Below, one piece after another: positions 10,897-20,977 of a stretch of DNA of 64,000 nt. Under the pieces are notes generated by a model. It was not told where the DNA came from, did not search any database, and was given only the letters and a program-made list of their open reading frames with translations. This DNA comes from Spinacia oleracea (Eukaryota > Streptophyta > Magnoliopsida > Caryophyllales > Amaranthaceae): NCBI RefSeq assembly GCF_020520425.1, contig NC_079490.1, positions 1,240,001-1,304,000 on the forward strand, read 5' to 3'. Positions within the stretch are counted from its first letter, which is position 1; every line of letters begins with the position of its first letter. A program made the position numbers and the translations under genes.

Positions 10897-12462
10897 CGGT
10901 TTTTTCATGAAATGTCCCTGAGGTTTCACGAAATTCACCAAATACCCCTGCGTGTTTCAAAATACATAGTATACCCCTATTTTTTTCGTATTGTTCACCA
11001 AATACCCCTATTTTGACTTTCCGTTAGTCCTCCGTTAAGTCATGTTTATAATTCACCAAATGCACCTATTTATAAATGTCTTGCACAATATAACCATATT
11101 TGTAAATTTGTTTGCACCAAATACCAAAACTGCTTTTTAAATTGCAGAATTTGAATCTAACGTACACAAGCATCTTCACCTCTAGATGTTTCCTTTGTTA
11201 AGTCAGGAGCATTTTTTCTTCTAGTAGTTGGGACGGAGCACCTTTGCCTCCAGAATTCCAGATGTTCCATTACCCAACAGTGGACTGACAACTTCCTTTT
11301 AGCTCCGATATTCTTGCATCCCTCATGTCCCTAAACAAAGAAAATGCAGATTGGAAATCCTGGCTTGACATTGACGCTTCTATTAGAGAGTCATAACAAC
11401 TAACATCCAAGTGCAAGCCAGAACAATTGATCTCCGCTACCATTTGTGCAGCTTCAGCTGTCCGATACTCCGATACTCTTTACAGTAGGATTTTAAGATT
11501 GACAAATACACACCCCAAGTCCAACAGAAGCTCCTTTAGCTTTCATCTCATCCAATATACTATGTGCTTTATCCAACATCCCAAGTACAATACAAGCATT
11601 AACAATACCAAACCCCGTAGATTGTTCCCCAACGACATTTCAGGCTCTGACATTTTAGCTTCAACAACCAATGCTGCTAAATCCTTAATACTCTCATGCT
11701 TTAGAAACCCTTTCACAATCTCACAGTAAGTGTCTTCACTAAATTTTGAACACCAAAATTGCAAAAGAAATTACCAAGGCAATCGAAATCCATATTTGAG
11801 GAACACTAAAATTGCAAAAGAAATTACCAAGACAATCGAAAACCCAACAAAATTGAATTGGGGCAAATCGTTCAATTTTGCGAATAAAAGCTATGAACCC
11901 TAGAAATTGGGGATTTCAAGAATCAACAATTATTTGATTGAAGATTCGAAAGGAGAAATTAGTGAATGAAATCAGAAGTGGTGTTGGTTGAGTGGAGGAG
12001 AAAGAAAGTTTGTGAGTGAAATCGAAATCGCGTCAAACATCCGAACAGTACAAAAAAATACCCATGTTTGTGTTTCTGAGTAATTTGAGGTGAATCTGCC
12101 ATTGATGAATTGGGGGTGAGATCGAAATCGCGTCAAATATCCTTTTTTGTCGCGAATTCACCCAAAGAACACCCAGGTTTTGTAGCATTTGAGTAGAATT
12201 GAAGGAAGAAGAACAGGGGAGATGAGAGACGAGAAGAAGATGTTTTTTTTTTTTTGATTTTCAAGGTTTTTCATCCTTAATCGCCCTAAATACGAATTAA
12301 GGGTAAAATGGTAAAACACAGCTAATGGCAGGCTAACGTCCGTTAAGTACAGGTGCATTTAATGAACAGTACGGATAAATAGGGGTATACTATGTATTTT
12401 GAAACACGCAGGAGTATTTGGTGAATTTCGTGAAACCTTAGGGGCATTTCATGAAAAAACCG
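10897..12462. mobile_element. Mutator-like element carrying a captured PPR gene fragment (Pack-MULE type)
   Basis: Terminal inverted repeats of about 110 bp at high identity, extending weakly to about 145 bp, start CGGTTTTTTCATGAAATG and end with its complement. They are flanked by a perfect 9-bp duplication TTCTATTTA (10888-10896 and 12463-12471), the length expected for Mutator-superfamily elements. No transposase is encoded. The interior holds a broken pentatricopeptide-repeat gene fragment on the minus strand, so the element looks like a non-autonomous MULE that captured host sequence. Confidence 0.9.
11200..11764 (-). pseudogene. PPR gene fragment inside the MULE
   Basis: Minus-strand translation shows PPR-like helices in more than one frame: SEDTYCEIVKGFLKHESIKD, then after a one-base shift NACIVLGMLDKAHSILDEMK, then after stops SCYDSLIEASMSSQDFQSAF with FSLFRDM. 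The hydrophobic/acidic spacing is typical of pentatricopeptide repeats, which bind organellar RNA. The frameshift and stops show it is not a working gene. The parent gene is not in this window. Confidence 0.8.
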
Positions 12463-12529
12463 TTCTATTTATTCATGCGCTAAAGGTTGGTAGTTTGGCA
12501 AATTGGTAACACTTTTATAGAAAATTTGT

Positions 12530-13030
12530 GGAGAACTATCTTTTATATTAGTGATTCAATAAATAACGTACTACTCCATACATTTTATGTAGTTTGTGTG
12601 GCAAAACTACCTATTATCTATATTTTTTGTTGGCAACACTACCATTTAACGTTTTTCATCCAAAAATCCGTCGAATGGGCTTATGGGCTCACCAATAACA
12701 ATTTACCTATAATTATCAATAACTAAACCCTAATTAAAGGTAATTAGCCCTAGACATAAGTATTTTATTTTGCTCCAAATTATAAACCATACTTTGCAAA
12801 TACAATGTGGCTATGTCTTATTCATGGGACTAATTACTTTTTTTTGGGTAATTTATACATTAATATAGGGTTAATTAGTTACCGATAATTAAAAGTAAAT
12901 CGTTATTGGTTGGCCTCAGCTCTTGGACGGAATTTTAGATGGAATCTTTAAGTGGTAGTGCTTCCACAAAAATACAAGATAATGCGTAGTTTTGCCACAT
13001 GAACTGTTTATAAGGGATAGTTATTTTCAA
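12530..13030. mobile_element. Foldback element with long inverted arms
   Basis: The left arm (about 12596-12770) contains GTGTGGCAAAACTAC, GGCAACACTACCATTTAA and CACCAATAACAATTTACC. The right arm (about 12840-13005) has the reverse complements in reverse order, with a short loop. The arms are roughly 160-170 bp with mismatches. Target duplication and superfamily are undetermined. Confidence 0.7.
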
Positions 13031-13038
13031 AATCTATA

Positions 13039-13238
13039 CTCCATCCGTTTCATATTAATGGTTACACTGACTTGTCACTAGCTGTGTGTGATCTTGCATC
13101 ATTCATCTCAAAATGTTTTTTTCGTAATATTAACTTTTTTATAATTTTAACAAATAAGAATTAGAGACATTAATGTTCATACATTTATATTGACAACGTA
13201 AACAGATAAAGTGTAATATTAAATCGATACGGAAGGAG
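13039..13238. mobile_element. Stowaway-like MITE
   Basis: Ends CTCCATCCGTTTC and GGAAGGAG approximate the CTCCCTCCGT Tc1/Mariner-type terminal repeat, with TA on both sides. Confidence 0.7.
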
Positions 13239-13275
13239 TATTAGAAGGTAATTCCCTACAAAAGAAATTTGTCAC

Positions 13276-13577
13276 TAGACCTGATTATCTTAAGCCCAGA
13301 CCGTTAGCTTGACCCAAAAAAGCGGATTTTAGGCAGAATTTTAATGTCCCTTTTCCAGGCCCTTAATCGGCCCGGTTTTAATTTTTTCCTGGTAACTCAA
13401 AATTGGAATGTTAGTTATAAAATAGGCGTGACCAGAAAATCCCGTTATTCTTGACTCAAAATAGCGAATTTTGGACACAAAAAGTTGATCCAAAGGCTAA
13501 CCCGAAAATCCGACGCAATATAATGGGCTATTTTTTTTTGTCACTGCCTGGCCCAAACCACATTTTGATCAGGCCTA
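13276..13577. mobile_element. hAT-like MITE, GC-rich family 1
   Basis: Ends TAGACCTGATTA and TTTGATCAGGCCTA are flanked by a perfect 8-bp duplication TTTGTCAC (13268-13275, 13578-13585). The interior has GGCCCGG-type words and no ORF of note. Confidence 0.9.
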
Positions 13578-13866
13578 TTTGTCACTCGTCAATTGTTGGG
13601 ATGAAAGTATTTCAAAAAAGGGTCATACTTATTTTCTTTTGTGACTGATTGAGTTTGGCGGGAACTTCGAACGAGAGAGTGAGAGCAGCGCGCACAAATG
13701 GCGATCCTCCTCCAAATTTCGACTTCTCAAAGGCAAACTTAAGAAGGTAATCCAATTCCATTTCCCTCTTCTAACTTATGTGCGTTTGAATTTTTCAATT
13801 TCATACGAAGTAATTCCATAATTCCTAGGGTTTTCATCATTCAAAACTGAGTAGATAACTTTGTTT

Positions 13867-15475
13867 GATAGGTTAGTGATGAAATTGAAGCAAACATTCA
13901 AATTACAAGAGAATTTCTAATTGATAATCGTTAAAATTGAAGATATTCAGCTCATGATGTTGATTGATTTGTGCGATCCTCTTTCCGAAGTTCGACTTCT
14001 CAATGGCAAGCTTGAGAAGGTAATCCAATTCCATTTACATCTTTTAATTTTAATTTATGTGCGTTTGAATTTCTCAATTTCGTACGAGTATTCCACAATT
14101 CCTAGGGTTTTCATCATCCAAAATTGAGTAGATGATTTTTGTTTGATAGGTTAACGATGAAATCGAAGCGAACATTCAAATTACAAGAGAATTTCTAATT
14201 GGAAATCGTTAAAATTGAAGAGGTCAGACTGCGTTGATGATAGAGATCGAATATGAGCTCATGATGTCCATTTATTTGTGCGATCCTTCTCCAAATTTCG
14301 ACTCTCAATTCCTAGGGTTTTCATCATCCAAAATTGAGTAGGATTTTTTGTTGATAGGTTAACGATGAAATCGAAGCGATTCATTCTAATTACAAGAGAA
14401 AATCAAATGTGAAATCGTTTAAATTTGAAGAGATTGAGACTGCGTTGAATGCTAGAGAATCTGAGCTCATGATGTTGATTTACTTCATTATTTGTGCGAT
14501 TGCCAAGGTAATCCAATTCCATTTCCCTCTTTTAATTTCTGTGCGTTTGAATTTCTCAATTTCATACGAAGTAGTTTCCACAATTCCTAGGGTTTTCATC
14601 ATCCAAAATTGAGTAAATTTTGTTATTGATAGGTTAACGATGAAATCGAAGCTAACATTCAAATTACAAGTGAAAATCGGATGCGAAATCGTTTAGATTT
14701 GAAGAGATTGAGACTGCGTTGTTGGATGCTAGAGAATCTGAGCTCATGATGTTGATTGATTTGTGCGATCCTCTTCCAAATTTCGACTTCTCAAAGACAT
14801 ATATGCTTGACAAGGTAATCCAATTCCACTTCCATCTCTAATTTTTGCGTCGTCTGATTTACTCAATTTCATACTCCAAAAATACCTACGGTTTTCATCA
14901 TCCAAAATTGAGTAGATAATTTTTTTGATAGGTTAACGATGAAAATCAAAGCGAGTATTTAAGTTACAAGAGAAAATCGAATTCGGAAATCGTTGATATT
15001 GGAGAGACTGTGACTGCGTTGGATCTAGAGAATCCGAGCTAATGAAGCGGTTTGATTGCTGTCACATGTAATACTTTTGATTTTGAGATGATGTTCTTCT
15101 CTTTTTTATCACGTTTGCTTTAATTGTAGCTGTAATTGTTCTTTTGTTTTGGTGATAAATTCTGTAGAATAGAATTTCGTCATGCAAAATTGAGTAGATG
15201 AAATTTTTGATAGGTTAATGATGATTTTTTTGATAAATTTCGTCGTACTCCATAATACCTAGGGTTTTCGTCATCCAAAATTGAGTAGATAACTTTTTTG
15301 ATAGGTTAACGATGAAATCGAAGCGAACATTCAAATTACAAGAGGAATCGAACCAGAAATCGTTAAAATTGAAGAGATTGAGACTGCATTGGGCGCTAGA
15401 GATCGAATCTGAGCTCATGAAGTTGATTTATCTGTCCCAGTATGACCTAATAAGTGGTTATTGCTGTTGCAGGTA
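13867..15475 (+). repeat. Tandem array of a degenerate exon-intron unit (six to seven copies)
   Basis: Each unit starts GATAGGTTAACGATGAAATC or a variant (13867, 14145, 14353, 14628, 14927, 15209 truncated, 15300; spacings 278, 208, 275, 299, 282, 91). In the best frame the copies spell variants of VNDEIEANIQITREN, EEIETALDARESELM and MLIDLCDPLPNFDFS, then a GGTAATCC donor-like site and an intron-like CCTAGGGTTTTCATCATCC stretch. Frames are disrupted by small indels in most copies. This looks like an internal exon of an unknown coiled-coil gene, multiplied and decayed. Confidence 0.75.
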
Positions 15476-15499
15476 ATGCTTTTGATTTTGAGAATATGT

Positions 15500-16822
15500 T
15501 CTTTTTATCATGTTTGCTTTAATTATAGCTGTAATTTTTCTTGTTTTGGTGATTAAAGCTGTAGAATAGAATTTTGCATATTCAACGTTATACGAATATG
15601 TGATCGAACTTCAGTTGAAGAAAAAATGACGAAAATTATACTTCATACTTGGTCTTAATTTCGGGAAAAGTAGTAACAAAGTATGTACTATGAATGAGTA
15701 TGTAGTCTTTTTCTTTCCTATGTTTTGAAGATGATGAGTAAAAACATGTTATGGATTTGTGCTAAGAATCAGCCTGTCAATCAAGAGTAACCCATTAATT
15801 ACAAGTGGCCATAGCTTGATCTTCGTTCATAACAAAATCTGGTGATAAGCCCTTCTAACAACTTTCTGTTATACATTTGTTATTAGACTATTCTGCCCCT
15901 TCCTTTCTTGCCTTTCTTCCTGGTATATGTGATCGCAATAGGTGGATGCTTAACAATTTGCTGAATTCGAGTCCTGTGAGTATTTAGATATATACTTTTA
16001 CAGTGACAAGTTTTTGCAACAAATTGGATCCCCGCTGCTTGACTAGTAGTTAATGCAATTTACCAATCCAAGATGTTCAGTATTGTTTGTGTTTTCTGTA
16101 CAACTGATGTTTTGAGGACATTATCAGTTTTCTTGCTTAGAGTAACATATGCTATAACACCTTCTCCACGTATCATCAAACTTTGATGCATTCTATTCTA
16201 TCTAATATGCAACAGTGGTTAATCTTTTGGATTCAAAATACTACGTAGGACGTTCTTCACCAACTTGAAACTCACTCTAAGTAGCATGATTATCCATGGT
16301 TTAGCATGTTCACTTATTTGGCGGACATAAATTAAGTGAATAAAGTTCACTTGAGTAATATCTAGAGAAGTCTAGATTTTTAATCTTTGACTTCAAATGT
16401 TATACTAGTTGGGCAGTAGTATTTGTAGTACCCAACTTATATGAACTGGGCTACAAAATTTTGGGCCATAACCCAACAAAGAGGCTTCACTTCACTACAA
16501 TAGTGTGTGTAAAAATCAATTCTAACCAAAAGTTTCACAAGGATTTACTGGTTTATACCAATAGTGAGTTATGCGAAGGGTAAACAATATTCTATTCTGT
16601 TTGTTGGGGGGTGGGAGGCGGTGGTGACGGTGGTGGTGGTGGATGGGGATTACTCAACCAAGTAGTTTCCTAGGCCTTGGAGTGTAATTTGTCTAATTTT
16701 ATATACCAAGCAGATAATCCGAAATAAACCAAGTAGTTTTCTAGGCCTTGGGTTGTAATCCACAGTTGTATGTAAAGGGTAGTTGAAGAAACAAATTTCC
16801 GTATGTATAAGACATGCATTCA
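15500..16822. other. Gene-poor stretch, nothing clear
   Basis: No convincing ORF, repeat array or transposon ends were seen, apart from a G-rich patch (GGTGGTGACGGTGGTGGTGG near 16620) and a twice-used CCAAGTAGTTTYCTAGGCCT motif near 16660 and 16729. Confidence 0.5.
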
Positions 16823-17179
16823 GGCTCTGTTTGGTAGAACGTAAAACATTTTCCGAGAAAACAAATTTTCTCTATTTTCAATTTTACATTGTTTGGTTTG
16901 CAAAGGAGTGTATAACCATTTTCCCTAGAGTAAAATTGCTCTCCCAATGATGAAAAACCATTTCCCCTTCAAAATGAAGGGAAAACTGTTTTCCTTCCTT
17001 TTCATTATCTCTCTCGTACACTCCTCTCACTACCTGCTTTACTTTCCATTTCAATTTCATTTTTCTTACATGGAACCAAATAACGGAAAACTAATTTGGA
17101 ATTGCGTTTTCCATTGTAAATTGTTTTTCATGAAAAACATTTTGCATTGAAAATGTTTTACACTCAACCAAACGGAGCC
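16823..17179. mobile_element. Tourist-like (PIF/Harbinger) MITE
   Basis: Inverted ends GGCTCTGTTTGGTAGAACG and CCAAACGGAGCC, with extended pairing of the AAAACATTTTC region, are flanked by the trinucleotide TCA at 16820-16822 and 17180-17182. Confidence 0.8.
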
Positions 17180-17844
17180 TCAAGGTTAAATGAAGGGCAT
17201 AACAATTTATAGTCTATTCGTTGTTTCGCGGGTGTACCATATAGGGATATCACCGACGGTAGCATTACTGAGTGATGCTAAATCAAATTTGACAAGCTGT
17301 TGTTGGCCATTTAAAGTCAGTCATAGTCCTGTTCATATAATAAATAACATATTGCATCACATTAAGTCAGGTTTGTTGAATAACATGTTGTCCAGGTTTA
17401 TTCATTGTTGTGATTATGAGATTGTGATTTTGCCTTTCTCTGGTTCTAAATGCAGGTTTCTTGGATCTCTTCTGAAAAATATTAATGATAAAAAATTGAA
17501 TGCCTTCCTAACCTCTGTTCGTTGAATAGTACATTCAGCCTATTCAGGTACTTAAATCCCCTTAAATCCTATAGTCCCTACACTAGAAAACTTTTATTTC
17601 CTAGAAAAGAAAATGTTTTATGTTCGTTGAAAAGTCGTCGTAGTCTAAAAGCTGTTGTTGGAATATTGGATTGTGCTAGAAGGAATATGGGAGGGAATGA
17701 GGGATGATGCCTTTTTCATTCTCCTCCATGACTGGGATTCTGCTAGAAGGAATATGGGAGGAAATGAGGGATGAATGATGATGCCCTTTTATAATAACCA
17801 AAAAACAAGTTTCGTTTCCTAGTTTTTTGTGCATGGAAGAGTTA

Positions 17845-18203
17845 CACTTTGTTTAGATAAGAAAATATGGAGTGAAAGGGAGGGAAACAAGCTACCTTGT
17901 TTGGATAAAAGGTTAGAGACACCAAAGCTTTAACGGCCCGTTTGGTAGCCGGTAATAAAGGATGGGAATGGTAATAGATCTTAGTGTTATTTGGCAAGAA
18001 TACATCATCAAAATGAGATAATGTTGAGCGAACTAGCATTACCGCGGGAATGTATATTGATTTTCTTTACAAAATCATTCCCATTGACACCATTTATGGC
18101 CGGCTACCAAACAAGCTGTAAGTTGACAATGTTGACCTTTTATCCAAACAAGGGAACTTGCTCCCCTCCCTTTCTCTCCATTTCCTCTTATCCAAACAAA
18201 GTG
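17845..18203. mobile_element. Foldback MITE interrupted by a second MITE
   Basis: Outer arms pair over about 75 bp: CACTTTGTTTAGATAAG at the left and CTTATCCAAACAAAGTG at the right, both continuing into AAGGGAGGG/CCCTCCCTT and CTTGTTTGGATAAAAGGT boxes. Flanking triplets are TTA and CTA, so the target duplication is imperfect. The inner element lies at 17934-18118. Confidence 0.8.
17934..18118. mobile_element. Tourist-like MITE nested in another MITE
   Basis: Ends CGGCCCGTTTGGTAGCCGG and CCGGCTACCAAACAAGCTG are flanked by TAA on both sides (17931-17933, 18119-18121). Removing it restores the outer hairpin. Confidence 0.85.
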
Positions 18204-18601
18204 CTAATGATGGTATAAGCTTTTCCTCTGCCCCCTTCCCCATGTGAATCGATTTGGCTGTATCCTCATACCACTGTTGCTTTGCCTCACTCTACAATTT
18301 GCTGTTATGTCACTGAGTGTGTGTGACTGTGTGAGCAATTATGGGAAGCATGAGCTTCATATTGTGTTAAAAGTTCCTTCAGTATAAGCTAGATAACAAT
18401 GCTCTTAATTATATACTCTGTTATAGACTAATGAATATTTGTGTCGTTTCAAGAATTTGTCGAAACTGTTCTAACTCGAGTGCTTGGAGACATTCTGTTT
18501 CATCAGTCTTTACTGATTAGGAGATAGGTTATGTATATTGGACCTCTATAGGCTTTGCCGCTATTGCCAATTTGCGAATGTCTTGACTCTTGAGGATCTA
18601 G

Positions 18602-18743
18602 TAGACCTGATAAACATGAGCCTGGCCCGAAAGCCCGTCATTTAGGCCCAAAACAGCGGATTCGGCACAAAACCGACCCGTTTCTTGACCCGGCCCGGCA
18701 CATGGGCTGAACCCAGACCCGACCCTTCTTCTGATCAGGTCTA
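18602..18743. mobile_element. hAT-like MITE, GC-rich family 1
   Basis: Ends TAGACCTGATAAAC and TCTGATCAGGTCTA are flanked by a perfect 8-bp duplication GGATCTAG (18594-18601, 18744-18751). The 142-bp body is full of GACCCGGCCCGG-like words. Confidence 0.92.
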
Positions 18744-19197
18744 GGATCTAGTTATCCTAGAGAATATTTATCTGTTGTCAAAGTGTTTTATGAAATTTGT
18801 GAATGGAATAGAAATGTGTAAGATTATGTCTCTGTTAATGACTGAGGTCAGTAAATTTTTTCTATTTCCATTTCATGAAAAGAAAATGTGACACTTTTAC
18901 TTTGAGTAATTTCTTTTTGTCATGCCTTACAAACAAGGCATCCTATGGTGGAGGTCATTCTTGAGTGGTAGTGTGGTGATTCAGACATGTGCCACAGGTC
19001 CACATGTTCATGTAGTGCTTGGGGAAGATTCTACTATTCTAGGAAGGAACCTGGTCCGTTACTTAAAAGTTGATATTACATGTTAGATTCAAGAGGCTTT
19101 GGATTATTAGTAAAGATCAGCATTCTTTTATTTATTTGTTTGGAGGTCTATAACTCTTTTTCCTCCATCTATCTCTCGTTGGGAAAGTGGAATGGGG

Positions 19198-19362
19198 CTA
19201 TGTTACTTGGACTTGGGTACTAGTATGTCTGACTCGGCTACATTGTGAAAATTTTCCATGATTTAAGTCGAAAATGAAGTGTCTGAGTGTCCGTACCCAT
19301 GTCGGAGTATCGAGGATCCGGTACGAGTACTTAAGGTAAAATGAAGAGTCTGAGTAACATAG
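19198..19362. mobile_element. hAT-like MITE, CTATGTTACTTGG family
   Basis: Ends CTATGTTACTTGG and GAGTAACATAG are inverted repeats. The interior has GACTCGGCTA, GTCCGTACCCATGTCGGAGT and GAGTACTTAAGGTAAAATGA boxes shared with 31230, 36209 and 40539. Flanks GAATGGGG and GATGGGGG are similar but not identical. Confidence 0.8.
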
Positions 19363-19747
19363 GATGGGGGTGCTTATGAAGTTTTATATAAAAGTAGAAA
19401 TGGTGTGAATGAGTGGCAAGGTTGTTTAATAAGGGACTTACAATTTACAAACCCTAACTAATTAATTATTCTAAAATTACGCGAACATATAGTTTATCAT
19501 CTCAACACGGTTGTTCTTAAATCATTTACTTTCTCTAGTTTTTACTACGAAGTGGAATGAATGTCACCTTCAAACTAAAAAGTTTGCTTTTCACATATTT
19601 GTACTTGTGAGTTATTAGATGTATATAGTAGATACCTCGTCTGTCCCTAAAAGATTGTCCCATAGAGAAAACTTCACTTTATTAATATTTGCGTATAAAT
19701 TATATACATGGGTTGATAAAGTGGGCAATTCGTAGACTATGGATAAG

Positions 19748-19900
19748 GGTGCACAATGAGCATGGTGCACCCGAAAGACACAAGTGCATGAATAAAACTT
19801 CTAATAACAAACATACTCGTGTTATTTTGACATTAAGTACTGTTATTTTACACAAACACTTATGTTTTTTTGGGTGCACCATGCTTACTGTGCACTCTAG
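19748..19900. mobile_element. Palindromic element with GTGCACC arms
   Basis: GGTGCACAATGAGCATGGTG at the left pairs with CACCATGCTTACTGTGCACT at the right, giving arms of about 40 bp around an AT-rich centre. Class and target duplication are undetermined. Confidence 0.55.
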
Positions 19901-20318
19901 TCCACCATCTAAACTGTTTTGTATAAAATATATAATACAAATAAATAAATGCATAGCTAACTGATTTCTATTTCATTATGACAGATGGCACTACAAGACA
20001 AAGTCGGCTAACCATTAGTGAGGAATCTCTCGTTCTCTCCCCACATTCTCGGAATAGTAAAATAATAATCACTTCCCGCCACTCCATGCTCAATTTTCTA
20101 CACATGATGATATGTGTACACGTGGATTGCTGTCTATACTATACAATTGCTTTTTTTTACTAGCATCAAATCAAATGGATCTAGATCTTACATGGGAGAA
20201 GACAATACTGGTACTGTATTTTTTTTTTTACTTTCTTCCATACACTGATCATGTAAAGAGTACTCTATTGTCTATATTTTCTCTCTTTTAAATTTGTGAT
20301 TGTGATCATCTATTTCAG

Positions 20319-20406
20319 TGATAAAAAAAGGAGAATCAGCCCACCATGAATTCACTGTTGGAGCAGTCTTTGCATTCTGTTGGCTGGCATCAACTATCTT
20401 GAGCAG
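20319..20406 (+). other. Isolated exon-like segment with a hydrophobic span
   Basis: Bounded by a TTTCAG acceptor and an AG/GTACAC donor, it is open in one frame and reads IKKGESAHHEFTVGAVFAFC followed by WLASTILSR. That is a polar head followed by about 16 hydrophobic residues, as in a membrane helix. No matching upstream or downstream exon was found on the plus strand, so it may belong to a relic or a gene I could not assemble. Confidence 0.3.
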
Positions 20407-20564
20407 GTACACTTTGCTCGATTATCGTTGAGGTTCTGGGGAAGGGACAAATGTCACAAAATAAAAAACGATATAATTAGGAAAATCATACGACTATTAT
20501 CGAGTGAATGTTGTTAATACCCTTAATGATTAAACTGTAATAAGACTTGGAATTTAGGCTGAGG

Positions 20565-20805
20565 TAAAGATGGCTGTGGGCCGGGCCGGCACGGAAAAAG
20601 CACGGTCCAATACGAGCACTGAGTTGTAGGCCGTGGGCCGGATTTTTTTTGGAAAAAGCACGACAAAGTATGCTAAGTTTGGTAAAAGTTAGGCTAGGCA
20701 CGACAGCCCGTGGACCTGGACACTATTTTGAACTTTTCAACCTGGCCCGCTGCGATGGATAGTGTCAGGCCCAACCCGTTTAGGCCCACAGCCCGACCAT
20801 CTTTA
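20565..20805. mobile_element. hAT-like MITE, GC-rich family 2
   Basis: Ends TAAAGATGGCTGTGGGC and GCCCGACCATCTTTA are flanked by a perfect 8-bp duplication GGCTGAGG (20557-20564, 20806-20813). The interior carries GCACGGAAAAAGCACG and GCACGACAGCCCGTGGACCT. Confidence 0.92.
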
Positions 20806-20977
20806 GGCTGAGGCACTATCAACATTTCACACATGTTAGTTAGGGAATGGTTACATCCGGGGTAACTTTTAGGCAATTAGACGGACTTAAATGAGACGCG
20901 TCTTGGGTCCCTTGGCCAAATTTTATTAAATTTTAGTTGTACAAAGGAACTTTTGAGGGTCATTCAGAGATTGCTTT

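Larger units (their letters stand above)
13698..17525 (+). pseudogene. Possible decayed or unrecognised gene around the exon-repeat array
   Basis: A GC-rich leader-like segment with ATG at 13698 precedes the exon-repeat array. The last array unit ends with a longer coding-like piece (about 15390-15472: LIYLSQYDLISGY) and a GTAATG donor. A terminal-exon-like sequence follows at 17456-17525 after a TGCAG acceptor, reading FLGSLLKNINDKKLNAFLTSVR and then stop. I could not chain these into one open frame. Either a gene with exons I failed to find or a relic would fit. Confidence 0.35.

Noticed and set aside
16741-17150. Two opposing open frames of about 67 codons
   Set aside because: Most of the span is a Tourist-like MITE with inverted ends; the frames are by-products of the hairpin.
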